Under the pieces are notes generated by a model. That model was given only the letters and a program-made list of their open reading frames with translations, was not told the DNA's origin and did not search any database. Shown here one piece after another: positions 1 to 6,103 of a stretch of DNA of 8,835 nucleotides. This stretch comes from JBKPFU01 sp046728975. Lineage in GTDB: Bacteria > Actinomycetota > Thermoleophilia > Gaiellales > Gaiellaceae. A program made the position numbers and the translations under genes. The stretch spans positions 1 to 8,835 of the forward strand of contig JBKPFU010000088.1 of NCBI GenBank assembly GCA_046728975.1. The letters are read 5' to 3'. How positions within the stretch are numbered: the first letter of the stretch is position 1; each line of letters begins with the position of its first letter.

Positions 1-104
1 CCGTCCGTGCCGATCAGCTTCGTCGCCGACGGCGACGCGGACCCACCGGCGCTCACAGCGAGAGCACCGAGAGCAACGATTACGAGCATGGCGATTCGAG
101 TCAT
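1..104 (-). CDS. Exported protein, N-terminal fragment (runs off the window)
   Basis: Only the first 34 codons lie in the window. The start is ATG at 104 (leftward), preceded by a good Shine-Dalgarno (GAAGGAG) four bases upstream. The visible peptide has a short basic start (MTR), a hydrophobic stretch (about residues 4-16, IAMLVIVALGALA) and a small-residue region (SAGGSAS), which together look like a Sec signal peptide. The mature part begins near ATKLIGTDG. That opening resembles the first strand of small cupredoxin/plastocyanin-like secreted proteins of Thermoleophilia, but too little is present to assign a family. The coding and signal-peptide call is fairly safe; the function is unknown. 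Confidence 0.65.
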   Translation of the reverse strand, partial: MTRIAMLVIVALGALAVSAGGSASPSATKLIGTD

Positions 105-134
105 CGATCTCCTTCGCGGTTGCGGAACATGGTC

Positions 135-140
135 AGGATA
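135..140 (-). promoter_or_regulatory. Possible -10 box for the leftward exported-protein gene
   Basis: Read leftward, the hexamer is TATCCT, 30 bases ahead of the ATG at 104, leaving a short leader with a Shine-Dalgarno. The same hexamer followed by G occurs ahead of the VOC gene at 8069-8074. No convincing -35 box is visible. Confidence 0.3.
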
Positions 141-161
141 CGCACGCTTCTCTAAGGTGGA

Positions 162-413
162 TTGATCGAACCGGAAGGCTGGAGCGATGTAAACGGCGCG
201 CTGGAGCGCGAATTCCGCTTCGGCGACTTCGTGGAGGCGCTTGCGTTCGTGAACCGCGTCGCGGCGCTGGCGGAGCGGGAGAGCCACCACCCGGACATCG
301 CAGTGCACTGGAACAAGGTCACGCTCCGTTGGTGGACGCACACGGCGAACGCGATCACCGATCGCGACCGCGAGATGGCCGCGAAGACGGACGAGCTCGC
401 GACCGCCCGCTAG
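162..413 (+). CDS. Pterin-4a-carbinolamine dehydratase (4a-hydroxytetrahydrobiopterin dehydratase)
   Basis: This is an 83-residue member of the PCD/DCoH family, which dehydrates 4a-hydroxytetrahydropterin in the cytoplasm and so recycles the pterin cofactor of aromatic amino acid hydroxylases. The family signature is clear: FVEALAFVNRVAALAE (residues 24-39), then ESHHPDI with the active-site histidine pair (42-43), WNKVTLRWWTH (50-60) and a C-terminal helix ending DREMAAKTDEL. TTG at 162 is the only usable start, because an in-frame TAA lies at 153-155. The protein lacks roughly 15 residues of the N-terminal helix found in most relatives. No hydroxylase gene is visible nearby, so the physiological partner is unknown; many actinobacteria carry such orphan PCD genes. 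Its stop codon overlaps the stop of the convergent CNNM gene. Confidence 0.88.
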   Translation: MIEPEGWSDVNGALEREFRFGDFVEALAFVNRVAALAERESHHPDIAVHWNKVTLRWWTHTANAITDRDREMAAKTDELATAR

Positions 414-1717
414 CTGGCTTCTTCGAGCCGCTGCTCTTCCACGGGCGGCCGCGGCAAAAGCTCCACCTCCAGCTTCTCGACGCGTGATCCCTCTACCTGG
501 AGCACGGTGAACCGCGTCCCGTTGAACTCGATCTGGTCCCGCTCCTCAGGTGCACGGCCGAGCAAGCCGAACACGAAGCCACCCACGGTGTGGTAGTCCT
601 CGATCGGGAGCGAGGTCCCGAACTGGTCGTTGAAGTCGTCGATCGGGAACGTCCCGTCGATCCGCAGCGTGTGGTCGTCGACACGCTCCACGGATTCGTC
701 GGGTAGGTCGAACTCGTCCTCGATCTCGCCGACGATCTCCTCGAGCAGATCTTCGAGCGTCGCGATTCCGACCATCGTCCCGTACTCGTCCACGACAACC
801 GCCATATGCTGGTTCGTCCGCCGGAACTCGCCGAGCAGCGCGGCCAGGTCCTTGGTCTCGGGGACGATGTACGGAGGCCGCACGAGCTCCTCGAGCCGCA
901 CGTTCGCGAATCCCTGCTCGTTCAACGCAGAGAACAGGCTCCGCACGTGCAGGACTCCGACGATCTCGTCGAGTGACCCGCGGTACACCGGATACCGCGT
1001 GTACGGCGATTCGATCACCGCCTTCAGGCATTCGTCCGGAGGAAGGTCGATCGAGAGAGCGACGACCTCCGGGCGCGGCACCATCACGTCCGAGACCTCC
1101 TTGTCGGCGAAATCGAAGACCTTGTAGAGCATCTCCTCCTCCGCCTCCTTGATCACGCCCGTGTCCTCCGCCTGCGCGACGATCATCCGGATGTCCTCCT
1201 CCGTGTGGGCGACGACTCCCGCCGGAGCGGGCTCGATCCCGAACAGCCGCGTGAACGCGTTGGCGGACGCCTGCAGGAACCACACGACCGGATAGGTGAC
1301 GACATAGACCGCCTCGACCGGTAGCGCAACCCAGAGCGCTGTCTGCTCGTTCTTGCTCAGCGAGATCGCCTTGGGTACGAGCTCGCCCAGCGTCACGTGC
1401 AGATACGTCACGAGCGCGAAGGCGAGGACGAAGGCGATGCCCGTGGAAAGCGGCTCGTCGACCCAGTGCTCGACGATCGGCTCGCCGACCGCGCCGAGAG
1501 CGATCGAGAACGCGGTGATCCCGAGCTGCACCGTGCCGATGAAACGCACCGGGCTGTCCATGATCCGCAGCGCGATCTTCGCCCGCAGGCTGCCGCTGTC
1601 CGCGAGCTCGTTCAAGCGCGTGCGGCGCGCCGTCACGAGCGCGTACTCGGCCGCGACGAAGAAGGCGTTACCCGCGACGATCGCCAGGACCGCGAGGGCT
1701 TGGAGGAAAGCGATCAC
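410..1717 (-). CDS. CNNM/CorC (HlyC/TlyC-like) membrane protein with CBS pair
   Basis: This 435-residue protein has the standard layout of the bacterial CNNM/'hemolysin family' group. It has an N-terminal DUF21/CNNM transmembrane domain (about 1-190) with the conserved GELVPKAISL block (111-120), two CBS domains (about 205-265, opening DVMVPRPEV, and about 275-332, containing DEYGTMVGIATLEDLLEEIVGEI), and a C-terminal CorC_HlyC domain (about 345-422) with YHTVGGFVFGLLGRAPEE. Characterised relatives (CorC, MpfA) are linked to Mg2+ or Co2+ efflux or homeostasis; the older 'hemolysin' name is misleading. It acts in the cytoplasmic membrane, and CBS pairs usually bind adenine nucleotides. The start is GTG at 1717, with GGAGAG about six bases upstream. 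Length is normal for the family and no defect is seen. It is transcribed away from the radical SAM gene. Confidence 0.93.
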   Translation of the reverse strand: MIAFLQALAVLAIVAGNAFFVAAEYALVTARRTRLNELADSGSLRAKIALRIMDSPVRFIGTVQLGITAFSIALGAVGEPIVEHWVDEPLSTGIAFVLAFALVTYLHVTLGELVPKAISLSKNEQTALWVALPVEAVYVVTYPVVWFLQASANAFTRLFGIEPAPAGVVAHTEEDIRMIVAQAEDTGVIKEAEEEMLYKVFDFADKEVSDVMVPRPEVVALSIDLPPDECLKAVIESPYTRYPVYRGSLDEIVGVLHVRSLFSALNEQGFANVRLEELVRPPYIVPETKDLAALLGEFRRTNQHMAVVVDEYGTMVGIATLEDLLEEIVGEIEDEFDLPDESVERVDDHTLRIDGTFPIDDFNDQFGTSLPIEDYHTVGGFVFGLLGRAPEERDQIEFNGTRFTVLQVEGSRVEKLEVELLPRPPVEEQRLEEAS

Positions 1718-1775
1718 GCCCCGCTCTCCGGGGCGCGACTACTCGGAGGGTGGTCGTCGTCCAAGGTCTGATCTG

Positions 1776-1781
1776 AGTATA
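1776..1781 (-). promoter_or_regulatory. Putative -10 box (TATACT) for the CNNM gene
   Basis: Read leftward this is TATACT, five of six matches to the sigma-70-type TATAAT. Transcription would start near 1769, giving a leader of about 50 bases with a Shine-Dalgarno before the GTG at 1717. No good -35 hexamer is visible at 17 bases spacing. Confidence 0.5.
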
Positions 1782-1819
1782 GGCACGCCGACGGCGCTCG
1801 CCGGGGCGAACGTGTGTTC

Positions 1820-1825
1820 TATACT
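1820..1825 (+). promoter_or_regulatory. Putative -10 box (TATACT) for the radical SAM gene; leaderless start
   Basis: TATACT ends six bases before the GTG at 1832, so the predicted transcription start coincides with the start codon and the mRNA would be leaderless. There is no Shine-Dalgarno ahead of that GTG, which fits. The -35 region of this promoter (about 1797-1802) would overlap that of the opposing promoter. Confidence 0.55.
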
Positions 1826-1831
1826 CAAACC

Positions 1832-2734
1832 GTGCGACCGGAGTACCGCGAAGAGCCGTGCAAGGCCGCGCTCAACCGCGTGAAGGGGATGGCGTTCAAG
1901 TGGTCGCTCAACCCGTACATGGGCTGCGTCCACCGCTGCACGTTCTGCTACGTGCGCGCCTTCGAGCTCCGCGCCGACCGCCCCTTCGACGACCGCTACG
2001 GGCGCTCGATCCGCGTCAAGACGAACGTTGCCGAGATCTTGCGCCAGGAGCTCGCGCGCCCGTCGTGGGCACAGGAGTCGGTCGCGATCGGCGCTGCGAC
2101 CGACCCCTACCAGCCGGCCGAGGGACGGTACCGCCTGACGCGCGCATGCCTCGGGGCGCTCGCGGACGCGTCGAACCCGTTCAGCATCATCACCCGCAGC
2201 CCGATGATCGTCCGCGATCTGGACGTGCTCGTGGAGGCGGCGTCGCGGGCGTCCGTGTCGGTGACTTTCTCGATCCCCACGCTCGACGAGGAGGTCTGGC
2301 ACAAGACGGAGCCGTCGACCGCGCATCCGCGACAGCGCCTGAAAGCGCTAACTGCCCTCGTCGATGCCGGCGTCCGTGCGTCGGTCGGCATGGCTCCGAT
2401 CCTGCCCGGCATCTCCGATCGTCCGGAGCAGCTCGAGGCGGTGGTCGAAGCCGCGCGCGAGGCCGGAGCGTGCGGCGTCTGGGCGAACCTGCTCTTCCTC
2501 CGCGCCGGCACCCGCGAGCACTTCCTCGAAACGCTCGCCCGCGACTGGCCCGAGCAGCTGCCGCTGTACGAGCGGCTCTACGCGCGGCGCGCGTACCTCG
2601 GCAAGGAGCGGACGGCTCCCACTCGACAGCTGGTCTCCGAGCTCGCGAGGGAGTACGGGATCAGGGACCGCCGTCGCGTCCGAGTCGAGCCCGAGCCCCC
2701 CGTGATCGCGGAGCAGCTGGCGCTGGCCGTCTAG
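1832..2734 (+). CDS. Radical SAM protein, SPL/Rv2578c-like
   Basis: This is a 300-residue radical SAM enzyme. The 4Fe-4S/SAM motif C-x3-C-x2-C lies at residues 32, 36 and 39 (MGCVHRCTFCYVR), followed by the VKTNVAEILRQEL and ATDPYQPAEGRYRLTRACL blocks typical of the spore-photoproduct-lyase-like group that includes Rv2578c. It should cleave S-adenosylmethionine reductively to start radical chemistry, but the substrate is unknown; a DNA-lesion role by analogy with SPL is only inference, and spore formation is not implied. GTG at 1832 is preferred because it gives the expected N-terminus (VRPEYREEPCKAALNRV) and sits six bases after TATACT; an in-frame GTG at 1814 would lie upstream of that box. 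The gene stands alone and is followed by a stable hairpin. Confidence 0.88.
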   Translation: MRPEYREEPCKAALNRVKGMAFKWSLNPYMGCVHRCTFCYVRAFELRADRPFDDRYGRSIRVKTNVAEILRQELARPSWAQESVAIGAATDPYQPAEGRYRLTRACLGALADASNPFSIITRSPMIVRDLDVLVEAASRASVSVTFSIPTLDEEVWHKTEPSTAHPRQRLKALTALVDAGVRASVGMAPILPGISDRPEQLEAVVEAAREAGACGVWANLLFLRAGTREHFLETLARDWPEQLPLYERLYARRAYLGKERTAPTRQLVSELAREYGIRDRRRVRVEPEPPVIAEQLALAV

Positions 2735-2764
2735 GCGAGCGCCCTGCTTGGTCCAGACACTGAC

Positions 2765-2778
2765 CCCCCTTTCGGGGG
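2765..2778 (+). terminator. Stable GC hairpin after the radical SAM gene
   Basis: Five C, loop TTTC, five G: a very stable small stem-loop 30 bases after the stop at 2734. There is no following T-tract, so it is not a classical intrinsic terminator. It may end the radical SAM transcript, or act as a stability or regulatory element in the leader of the downstream secreted operon. Confidence 0.35.
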
Positions 2779-2859
2779 AGCGCAGCCGCTTCATCGCTGA
2801 CGAGAACGATGGTTGGCCCTGCGATTCGGGTCACCACCTCTGCGAAAGGATCGACCCCT

Positions 2860-3345
2860 GTGATCACGATTCGGCTCTCCCGAAAGCTCTTCTTCGCGGT
2901 CGCTGCGATCGCGGCGCTTGTCGTCACCGGCATCCTCCTCGCCGCCTGGAGCACGACCGGTAGCGGCAACGGCTACGCGAAGGCGGGCTCCGCCTCGGCC
3001 CTGACGATCGGCGACGCCTCGGCGTCAACCAGCGCCGACCTCTACCCCGGAGCAACGGGCGCGGTGAAGCTCAAGGTGACCAACCCGAACTCGTTCCCGG
3101 TTCGCGTTACGGCCGTCACGAAGCAGGCTGCGAGCTCGATTACCTCGGACAAGGGTGCGGCCTGCAACGCGTCGACGGGCGTCACCTTCACGGATCAGAG
3201 CGGCCTGACGCTTGACCTCGCCGCCGGCGCGACGTCGACGTTCACGCTTTCCGGCGCGGTCAGCATGAGCAACGCCTCCGACAACAGCTGTCAGGGCGCG
3301 ATCTTCACGATCCCGGTCGACGTCACCGCCGTCAGCAACGCGTAG
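2860..3345 (+). CDS. Exported LYPG/CQGA-family protein, first gene of secreted operon
   Basis: This 161-residue exported protein belongs to a family I recognise in actinobacterial genomes but that has no established function. It has a basic start (ITIRLSRK), one hydrophobic segment (about 10-29), then AAWSTTGSGNG (28-38), which looks like a SipW-dependent signal region rather than a standard AxA site. The mature domain is beta-rich and Ser/Thr/Ala-rich: DLYPGATGAVKLKVTNPNSFP followed by VRV (60-83), cysteines at 102 and 144 that may form a disulfide, and CQGAIF (144-149). The PG...V.N..P.V pattern recalls TasA/camelysin-type strands, which is inference. GTG at 2860 is chosen because AAAGGA (2845-2850) lies nine bases upstream; an in-frame ATG at 2809 has poor ribosome-binding context and would put 17 extra residues before the signal. 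It is a diverged paralogue of the gene at 3763. Confidence 0.8.
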   Translation: MITIRLSRKLFFAVAAIAALVVTGILLAAWSTTGSGNGYAKAGSASALTIGDASASTSADLYPGATGAVKLKVTNPNSFPVRVTAVTKQAASSITSDKGAACNASTGVTFTDQSGLTLDLAAGATSTFTLSGAVSMSNASDNSCQGAIFTIPVDVTAVSNA

Positions 3346-3364
3346 CCCCTGCAGGAGAACCGCG

Positions 3365-3766
3365 ATGCGGTGGTTGCTCCTCGTCTTCGTCGCCGTCGCC
3401 GTCGGGTTTCCCGGCGGCGCGACGGCAGCGTGGAGGCTCGCCGGATCAGGCTCGGGCGCGGCAATGGCAAAGACGCTCGGTTCCGGGAACGTTCCGGCCG
3501 GCTCGGTCAGCGGGCACAAGGTCACCGTTACCTGGGCGGCGAGCTCCTACACGAACGGTGGAACGGCGGCTGGGTACATCGTCCGCCGTTACAACGCCTC
3601 CACCGGCGCCCTTCAGACGATCGGCGCCAACTGCTCGGGCACGATCGCGGCCCTGACCTGTACCGAGAACGGCGTCCCGGCCGGCTCGTGGAAGTACACG
3701 GTCACGCCCGCCACGGGCAACTGGCGCGGACCTGAGAGCGCCAAGAGCGCAACGGTCGTCGTGTGA
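3365..3766 (+). CDS. Exported single-domain fibronectin-III-like protein
   Basis: This 133-residue protein has an N-terminal hydrophobic segment (about 3-22), then AAWRLAGSGSG (21-31), the same AAW-x3-GSG arrangement as the preceding gene product. The rest is one fibronectin-III-like beta-sandwich: SGHKVTVTWAASS (49-61), AAGYIVRRYN (68-77), cysteines at 90 and 99, and GSWKYTVTPATGNWRGPESA (107-126). Such domains usually mediate extracellular binding or assembly. ATG at 3365 is supported by AGGAGA (3352-3357), and the gap to the previous stop is 19 bases, so the genes form an operon. No catalytic residues are apparent. The fold assignment rests on strand pattern only, and the function is unknown. 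Confidence 0.78.
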   Translation: MRWLLLVFVAVAVGFPGGATAAWRLAGSGSGAAMAKTLGSGNVPAGSVSGHKVTVTWAASSYTNGGTAAGYIVRRYNASTGALQTIGANCSGTIAALTCTENGVPAGSWKYTVTPATGNWRGPESAKSATVVV

Positions 3767-4176
3767 ACAAGTTGCCTGTCGGCGTGGCGGCGATCGTGGC
3801 ACTTGCAGCGGCGGTGCTTACCGGCGCGGCGGCAACGGGGGCGGTCGGGTCGGGCAAGAGCAGGCCGCGTGCCGGCTTCACGCTCCGCGGACACGTCCGC
3901 GGGCTCTATCCCGGGGCGCGCCGGCGACTCGTGATCGTCGTGCACAACCGCGGCCGCAGACCCATTCGCGTGCGTTCGATCACCACGCGGGTGAGGTCCG
4001 CGAGGCCGGGGTGCAGCCCGGCGAACCTGCGGGTCTCGGCCTTTCGCGGACGGCTGCGAGTCCGAGCCGGTCGCTCGCGTCGCGTGACGGTGAGCGTCCG
4101 GATGCTGCGCACGACCCCTGCCGCGTGCCAGGGAGCCGTGTTCCCGCTCCTTTTTCGCGGGCGAGCCACACGATAG
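3763..4176 (+). CDS. Arg-rich, acid-free exported paralogue of the LYPG/CQGA family
   Basis: This 137-residue exported protein starts at GTG 3763 inside a GTGA overlap with the stop of the preceding gene, implying translational coupling. A hydrophobic segment (about 5-28) is followed by GSGK (29-32). The mature part aligns by eye with the product at 2860: GLYPG (47-51), HN (61-62), RPIRV (66-70), cysteines at 84 and 122 (102 and 144 in the paralogue), and CQGAVF (122-127). It differs sharply in composition: 28 Arg and 2 Lys but no Asp or Glu, so it must be strongly cationic. That suggests binding to a polyanion, such as wall polymer, polysaccharide or DNA, or to an acidic partner; this is inference. 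The paralogous motifs argue that it is a genuine gene and not a GC-rich shadow frame. Confidence 0.72.
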   Translation: MNKLPVGVAAIVALAAAVLTGAAATGAVGSGKSRPRAGFTLRGHVRGLYPGARRRLVIVVHNRGRRPIRVRSITTRVRSARPGCSPANLRVSAFRGRLRVRAGRSRRVTVSVRMLRTTPAACQGAVFPLLFRGRATR

Positions 4177-4193
4177 GCACGACGCGCGGTGCC
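4176..4193 (+). terminator. Weak hairpin after the secreted operon
   Basis: GGCAC (4176-4180) pairs with GTGCC (4189-4193) around an eight-base loop immediately after the stop codon. There is no T-tract, so a termination role is only possible, not demonstrated. Confidence 0.22.
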
Positions 4194-4266
4194 ACCACCG
4201 GAACCCGAGGAAGCGCAGCTCGCGCCCGCGATCTGACGGCGTCCGGGCGTTTTCCGACTTCCCGAA

Positions 4267-4272
4267 TACAAT
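4267..4272 (+). promoter_or_regulatory. Putative -10 box (TACAAT) for the two-component operon
   Basis: TACAAT matches five of six positions of TATAAT and ends nine bases before the ATG at 4282. No Shine-Dalgarno is visible in between, so the transcript may be leaderless or nearly so. No clear -35 box is seen. The surrounding non-coding gap (4194-4281) shows nothing else I can support. Confidence 0.45.
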
Positions 4273-4281
4273 CCGCCAGGA

Positions 4282-4923
4282 ATGGCAGAGGAAACCGCCC
4301 GCCGCAACGGAGAGATCACCTGCCTGATCGTCGACGACCATGAGGTCGTCAGAGAGGGGCTCCGGCTGTCGCTGTCGCGCGCGCCGCACATTCGTGTGGT
4401 CGGCGAGGCAGGGGACGGAGCGACGGCCGTCGCGCTCGCAGAGCGACGGAAGCCGGACGTCGTGATCATGGACGTGCGGATGCCCGGGATGGACGGGCTC
4501 GAGGCGACGAAGGTCCTTACCGAGAGGGTTCCGGACACAGCCGTGCTGATCTTCACGGCGTACAGCGAACGGAGCCTGTTGAGCCGCGGCCTCGAGTCGG
4601 GTGCGAAGGGTTACATCCTCAAGGAGGCGCCGCACCAGACCCTGCTGAAGGCGATCGAGAAGGTCGTCGCCGGCGAGGGCTTCGTCGATCCGGCACTGAT
4701 GCCGGCGTTCCTGGGCGGCGAGCGCGACGACATGCTCACAGGCCGCGAGCGGGAGATTCTGCAGCTGCTGGCCGACGGCATGTCCAACGCCGACGTCGCG
4801 GCCCGGCTCTTCATCAGCCAGGAGACCGTGAAGAGCCACGTTCGGCACATCCTCACCAAGCTGGAAGCAGACACGCGCACGCACGCGGTCGCGATCGCGC
4901 TTCGCGAAGCCATCATCGATTGA
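4282..4923 (+). CDS. NarL/FixJ-type response regulator
   Basis: This 213-residue response regulator has a complete receiver domain (about 12-130): acidic pair D18-D19, phosphoacceptor D64 in VVIMDVRMPGMDG, T92 and K114. The C-terminal LuxR-type helix-turn-helix (about 152-209) reads LTGREREILQLLADGMSNADVAARLF, then SQETVKSHVRHILTKL. All residues needed for phosphorylation and DNA binding are present. It should be phosphorylated by the histidine kinase encoded next and regulate transcription in the cytoplasm; the targets are unknown. The kinase ribosome-binding site overlaps the stop region of this gene, so the two are co-expressed. It is the first gene of its unit, behind a TACAAT box. Confidence 0.92.
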   Translation: MAEETARRNGEITCLIVDDHEVVREGLRLSLSRAPHIRVVGEAGDGATAVALAERRKPDVVIMDVRMPGMDGLEATKVLTERVPDTAVLIFTAYSERSLLSRGLESGAKGYILKEAPHQTLLKAIEKVVAGEGFVDPALMPAFLGGERDDMLTGREREILQLLADGMSNADVAARLFISQETVKSHVRHILTKLEADTRTHAVAIALREAIID

Positions 4924-4937
4924 CAAGGAGAGCCGGG

Positions 4938-6092
4938 TTGCTGATCGGCGCAGTCGCGGCGGCGGCGATCGTGGCTCTGCTCGGCGTCGCGCTCGGGACC
5001 GGTTGGCTCGCGTTTCTCGGCCTCGGCGCGGCGATCCTCGCGGCTGCAGGCTTTGCGCTTCACCTGATCGTGGCGGAGCGCCGGCGGCACGAGGTCGTCG
5101 AGGAGGAGCTGTCGGCCGAGGCGCGCTTCCTCGACTCCCTGATCGAGTCGACAGGGCGAATCGCCGCACTACTCGACGCCGAGGAGATCCTCGAACAGAC
5201 CTGCCGCGAGGCCGAGCGCCTGTTCGACGCTCGCGCCGAGATTCTCCCGCCCAGCGCGTCGCGGCGCGTCGACTCGGATGAGCACACGGTCGTCCTTCCG
5301 CTGCGCGTCCGCGACGAGGAGATCGGTGCGCTTGGGCTCGTGCGGAGGCGCCGGTTTGAGCGCTTCGACGTCGCGCGTGCAACCGTGCTCGCGGATTTCG
5401 CTGCGCGCGCCACCGAGAACGCGCGACTGCTCGCCGAGGCGCAGGTGCGCGAGGCTGAGCGGGCACGACTCTCGGAGCAGCTGATCACGGCCGAACAGGA
5501 GGAGCGGCGCCGCCTCGCCCTCTTCCTCCACGACGGGCCCGTCCAGTCGCTGGCCGGGATCAGCCTGATGCTGGACGCCGTTTCTGATGCCGTGACCCAA
5601 GGCCGAGGCGAGGACGCGAAGGACGTGCTGGGGTCGGCGCTGGCGCGCCACCGCGAGACGATCCGGTCCTTGCGCGACCTCTCGTTCAACATCGAGCCCG
5701 TGGTCCTCCGTGACCAGGGATTCACCCCGGCGGTGCAGGCGCTTGCAGAGCAGGTCGGCCTCTCGAATCAAGTGCAGATCGACCTCGACGTCGGCCCGGC
5801 CGAGGCCCTGGCCGAGAAGGCTCAGGTCGGGCTCTACCAGATCATCCGCGAGGCCGTGAACCAGGCGATCCGCCGGGGGCCGCCGACGCGGATAGCGATC
5901 CGGGTCACGCCGGCGGAGAACGGCGAGATCGAGATGACCGTCAGCGACGACGGTGCCGGCGAGCGCCGCCGCGCGAGCTTCGACGCGATCGAGGAGCGGG
6001 CACGGACGCTCAACGGCAGGCTCGAGGTCGGCGCCGGCGACGACGGTGGCACGCGCGTCCGGATCGTCCTTCCCGCGTACGCAGCCCGCTAA
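4938..6092 (+). CDS. Membrane histidine kinase (HisKA_3 type) with atypical ATP-binding domain
   Basis: This is a 384-residue sensor kinase paired with the upstream regulator. Two hydrophobic segments (about 1-19 and 24-45) form a short membrane anchor, followed by a coiled-coil linker (about 46-65), a degenerate GAF-like region (about 65-165) and the HisKA_3 dimerisation/phosphotransfer domain with H198 in LFLHDGPVQSLAG. In the HATPase_c part the N-box reads YQIIREAVNQAIRRG, keeping Glu and Asn but lacking the usual basic-His ending. The G1 box SDDGAG (336-341) is intact. The glycine-rich lid is replaced by SFDAIEERARTLNG, although GGTRVRIVLP remains at the end. TTG at 4938 is preferred because AAGGAG (4925-4930) lies seven bases upstream; an in-frame TTG at 4920 would overlap the regulator stop. 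The signal sensed is unknown. Confidence 0.88.
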   Translation: MLIGAVAAAAIVALLGVALGTGWLAFLGLGAAILAAAGFALHLIVAERRRHEVVEEELSAEARFLDSLIESTGRIAALLDAEEILEQTCREAERLFDARAEILPPSASRRVDSDEHTVVLPLRVRDEEIGALGLVRRRRFERFDVARATVLADFAARATENARLLAEAQVREAERARLSEQLITAEQEERRRLALFLHDGPVQSLAGISLMLDAVSDAVTQGRGEDAKDVLGSALARHRETIRSLRDLSFNIEPVVLRDQGFTPAVQALAEQVGLSNQVQIDLDVGPAEALAEKAQVGLYQIIREAVNQAIRRGPPTRIAIRVTPAENGEIEMTVSDDGAGERRRASFDAIEERARTLNGRLEVGAGDDGGTRVRIVLPAYAAR

Positions 6093-6095
6093 GAT
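6090..6095 (+). promoter_or_regulatory. Possible -10 box (TAAGAT) overlapping the kinase stop codon
   Basis: TAAGAT begins with the TAA stop of the kinase and ends eight bases before the GTG at 6104. It matches TATAAT at only four of six positions, but the position and the lack of a Shine-Dalgarno fit a near-leaderless start for the small gene that follows. Confidence 0.3.
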
Positions 6096-6103
6096 CGCCG
6101 CCC

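Larger units (their letters stand above)
1774..1827. repeat. Perfect 9-bp inverted repeat in a divergent promoter region
   Basis: The left arm TGAGTATAG (1774-1782) and right arm CTATACTCA (1819-1827) are exact reverse complements separated by 36 bases. Each arm contains a TATACT hexamer in the direction of its gene: leftward for the CNNM protein, rightward for the radical SAM protein. Two similar promoters back to back, or operator half-sites for a shared regulator, would both explain the symmetry. Confidence 0.6.

Noticed and set aside
152..358. A 68-codon minus-strand frame opposite the pterin dehydratase
   Set aside because: It is a shadow of a gene with an unmistakable family signature.
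2809..2859. Upstream ATG start for the first secreted protein
   Set aside because: No good ribosome-binding site precedes it, it would bury the signal segment behind 17 extra residues, and GTG 2860 has AAAGGA at ideal spacing.
3613..5466. A 617-codon open frame on the minus strand across the secreted operon and two-component genes
   Set aside because: It is antisense to four well-supported genes, its translation is low-complexity Arg/Ala/Pro sequence with no domain, and long antisense frames are expected in GC-rich DNA.
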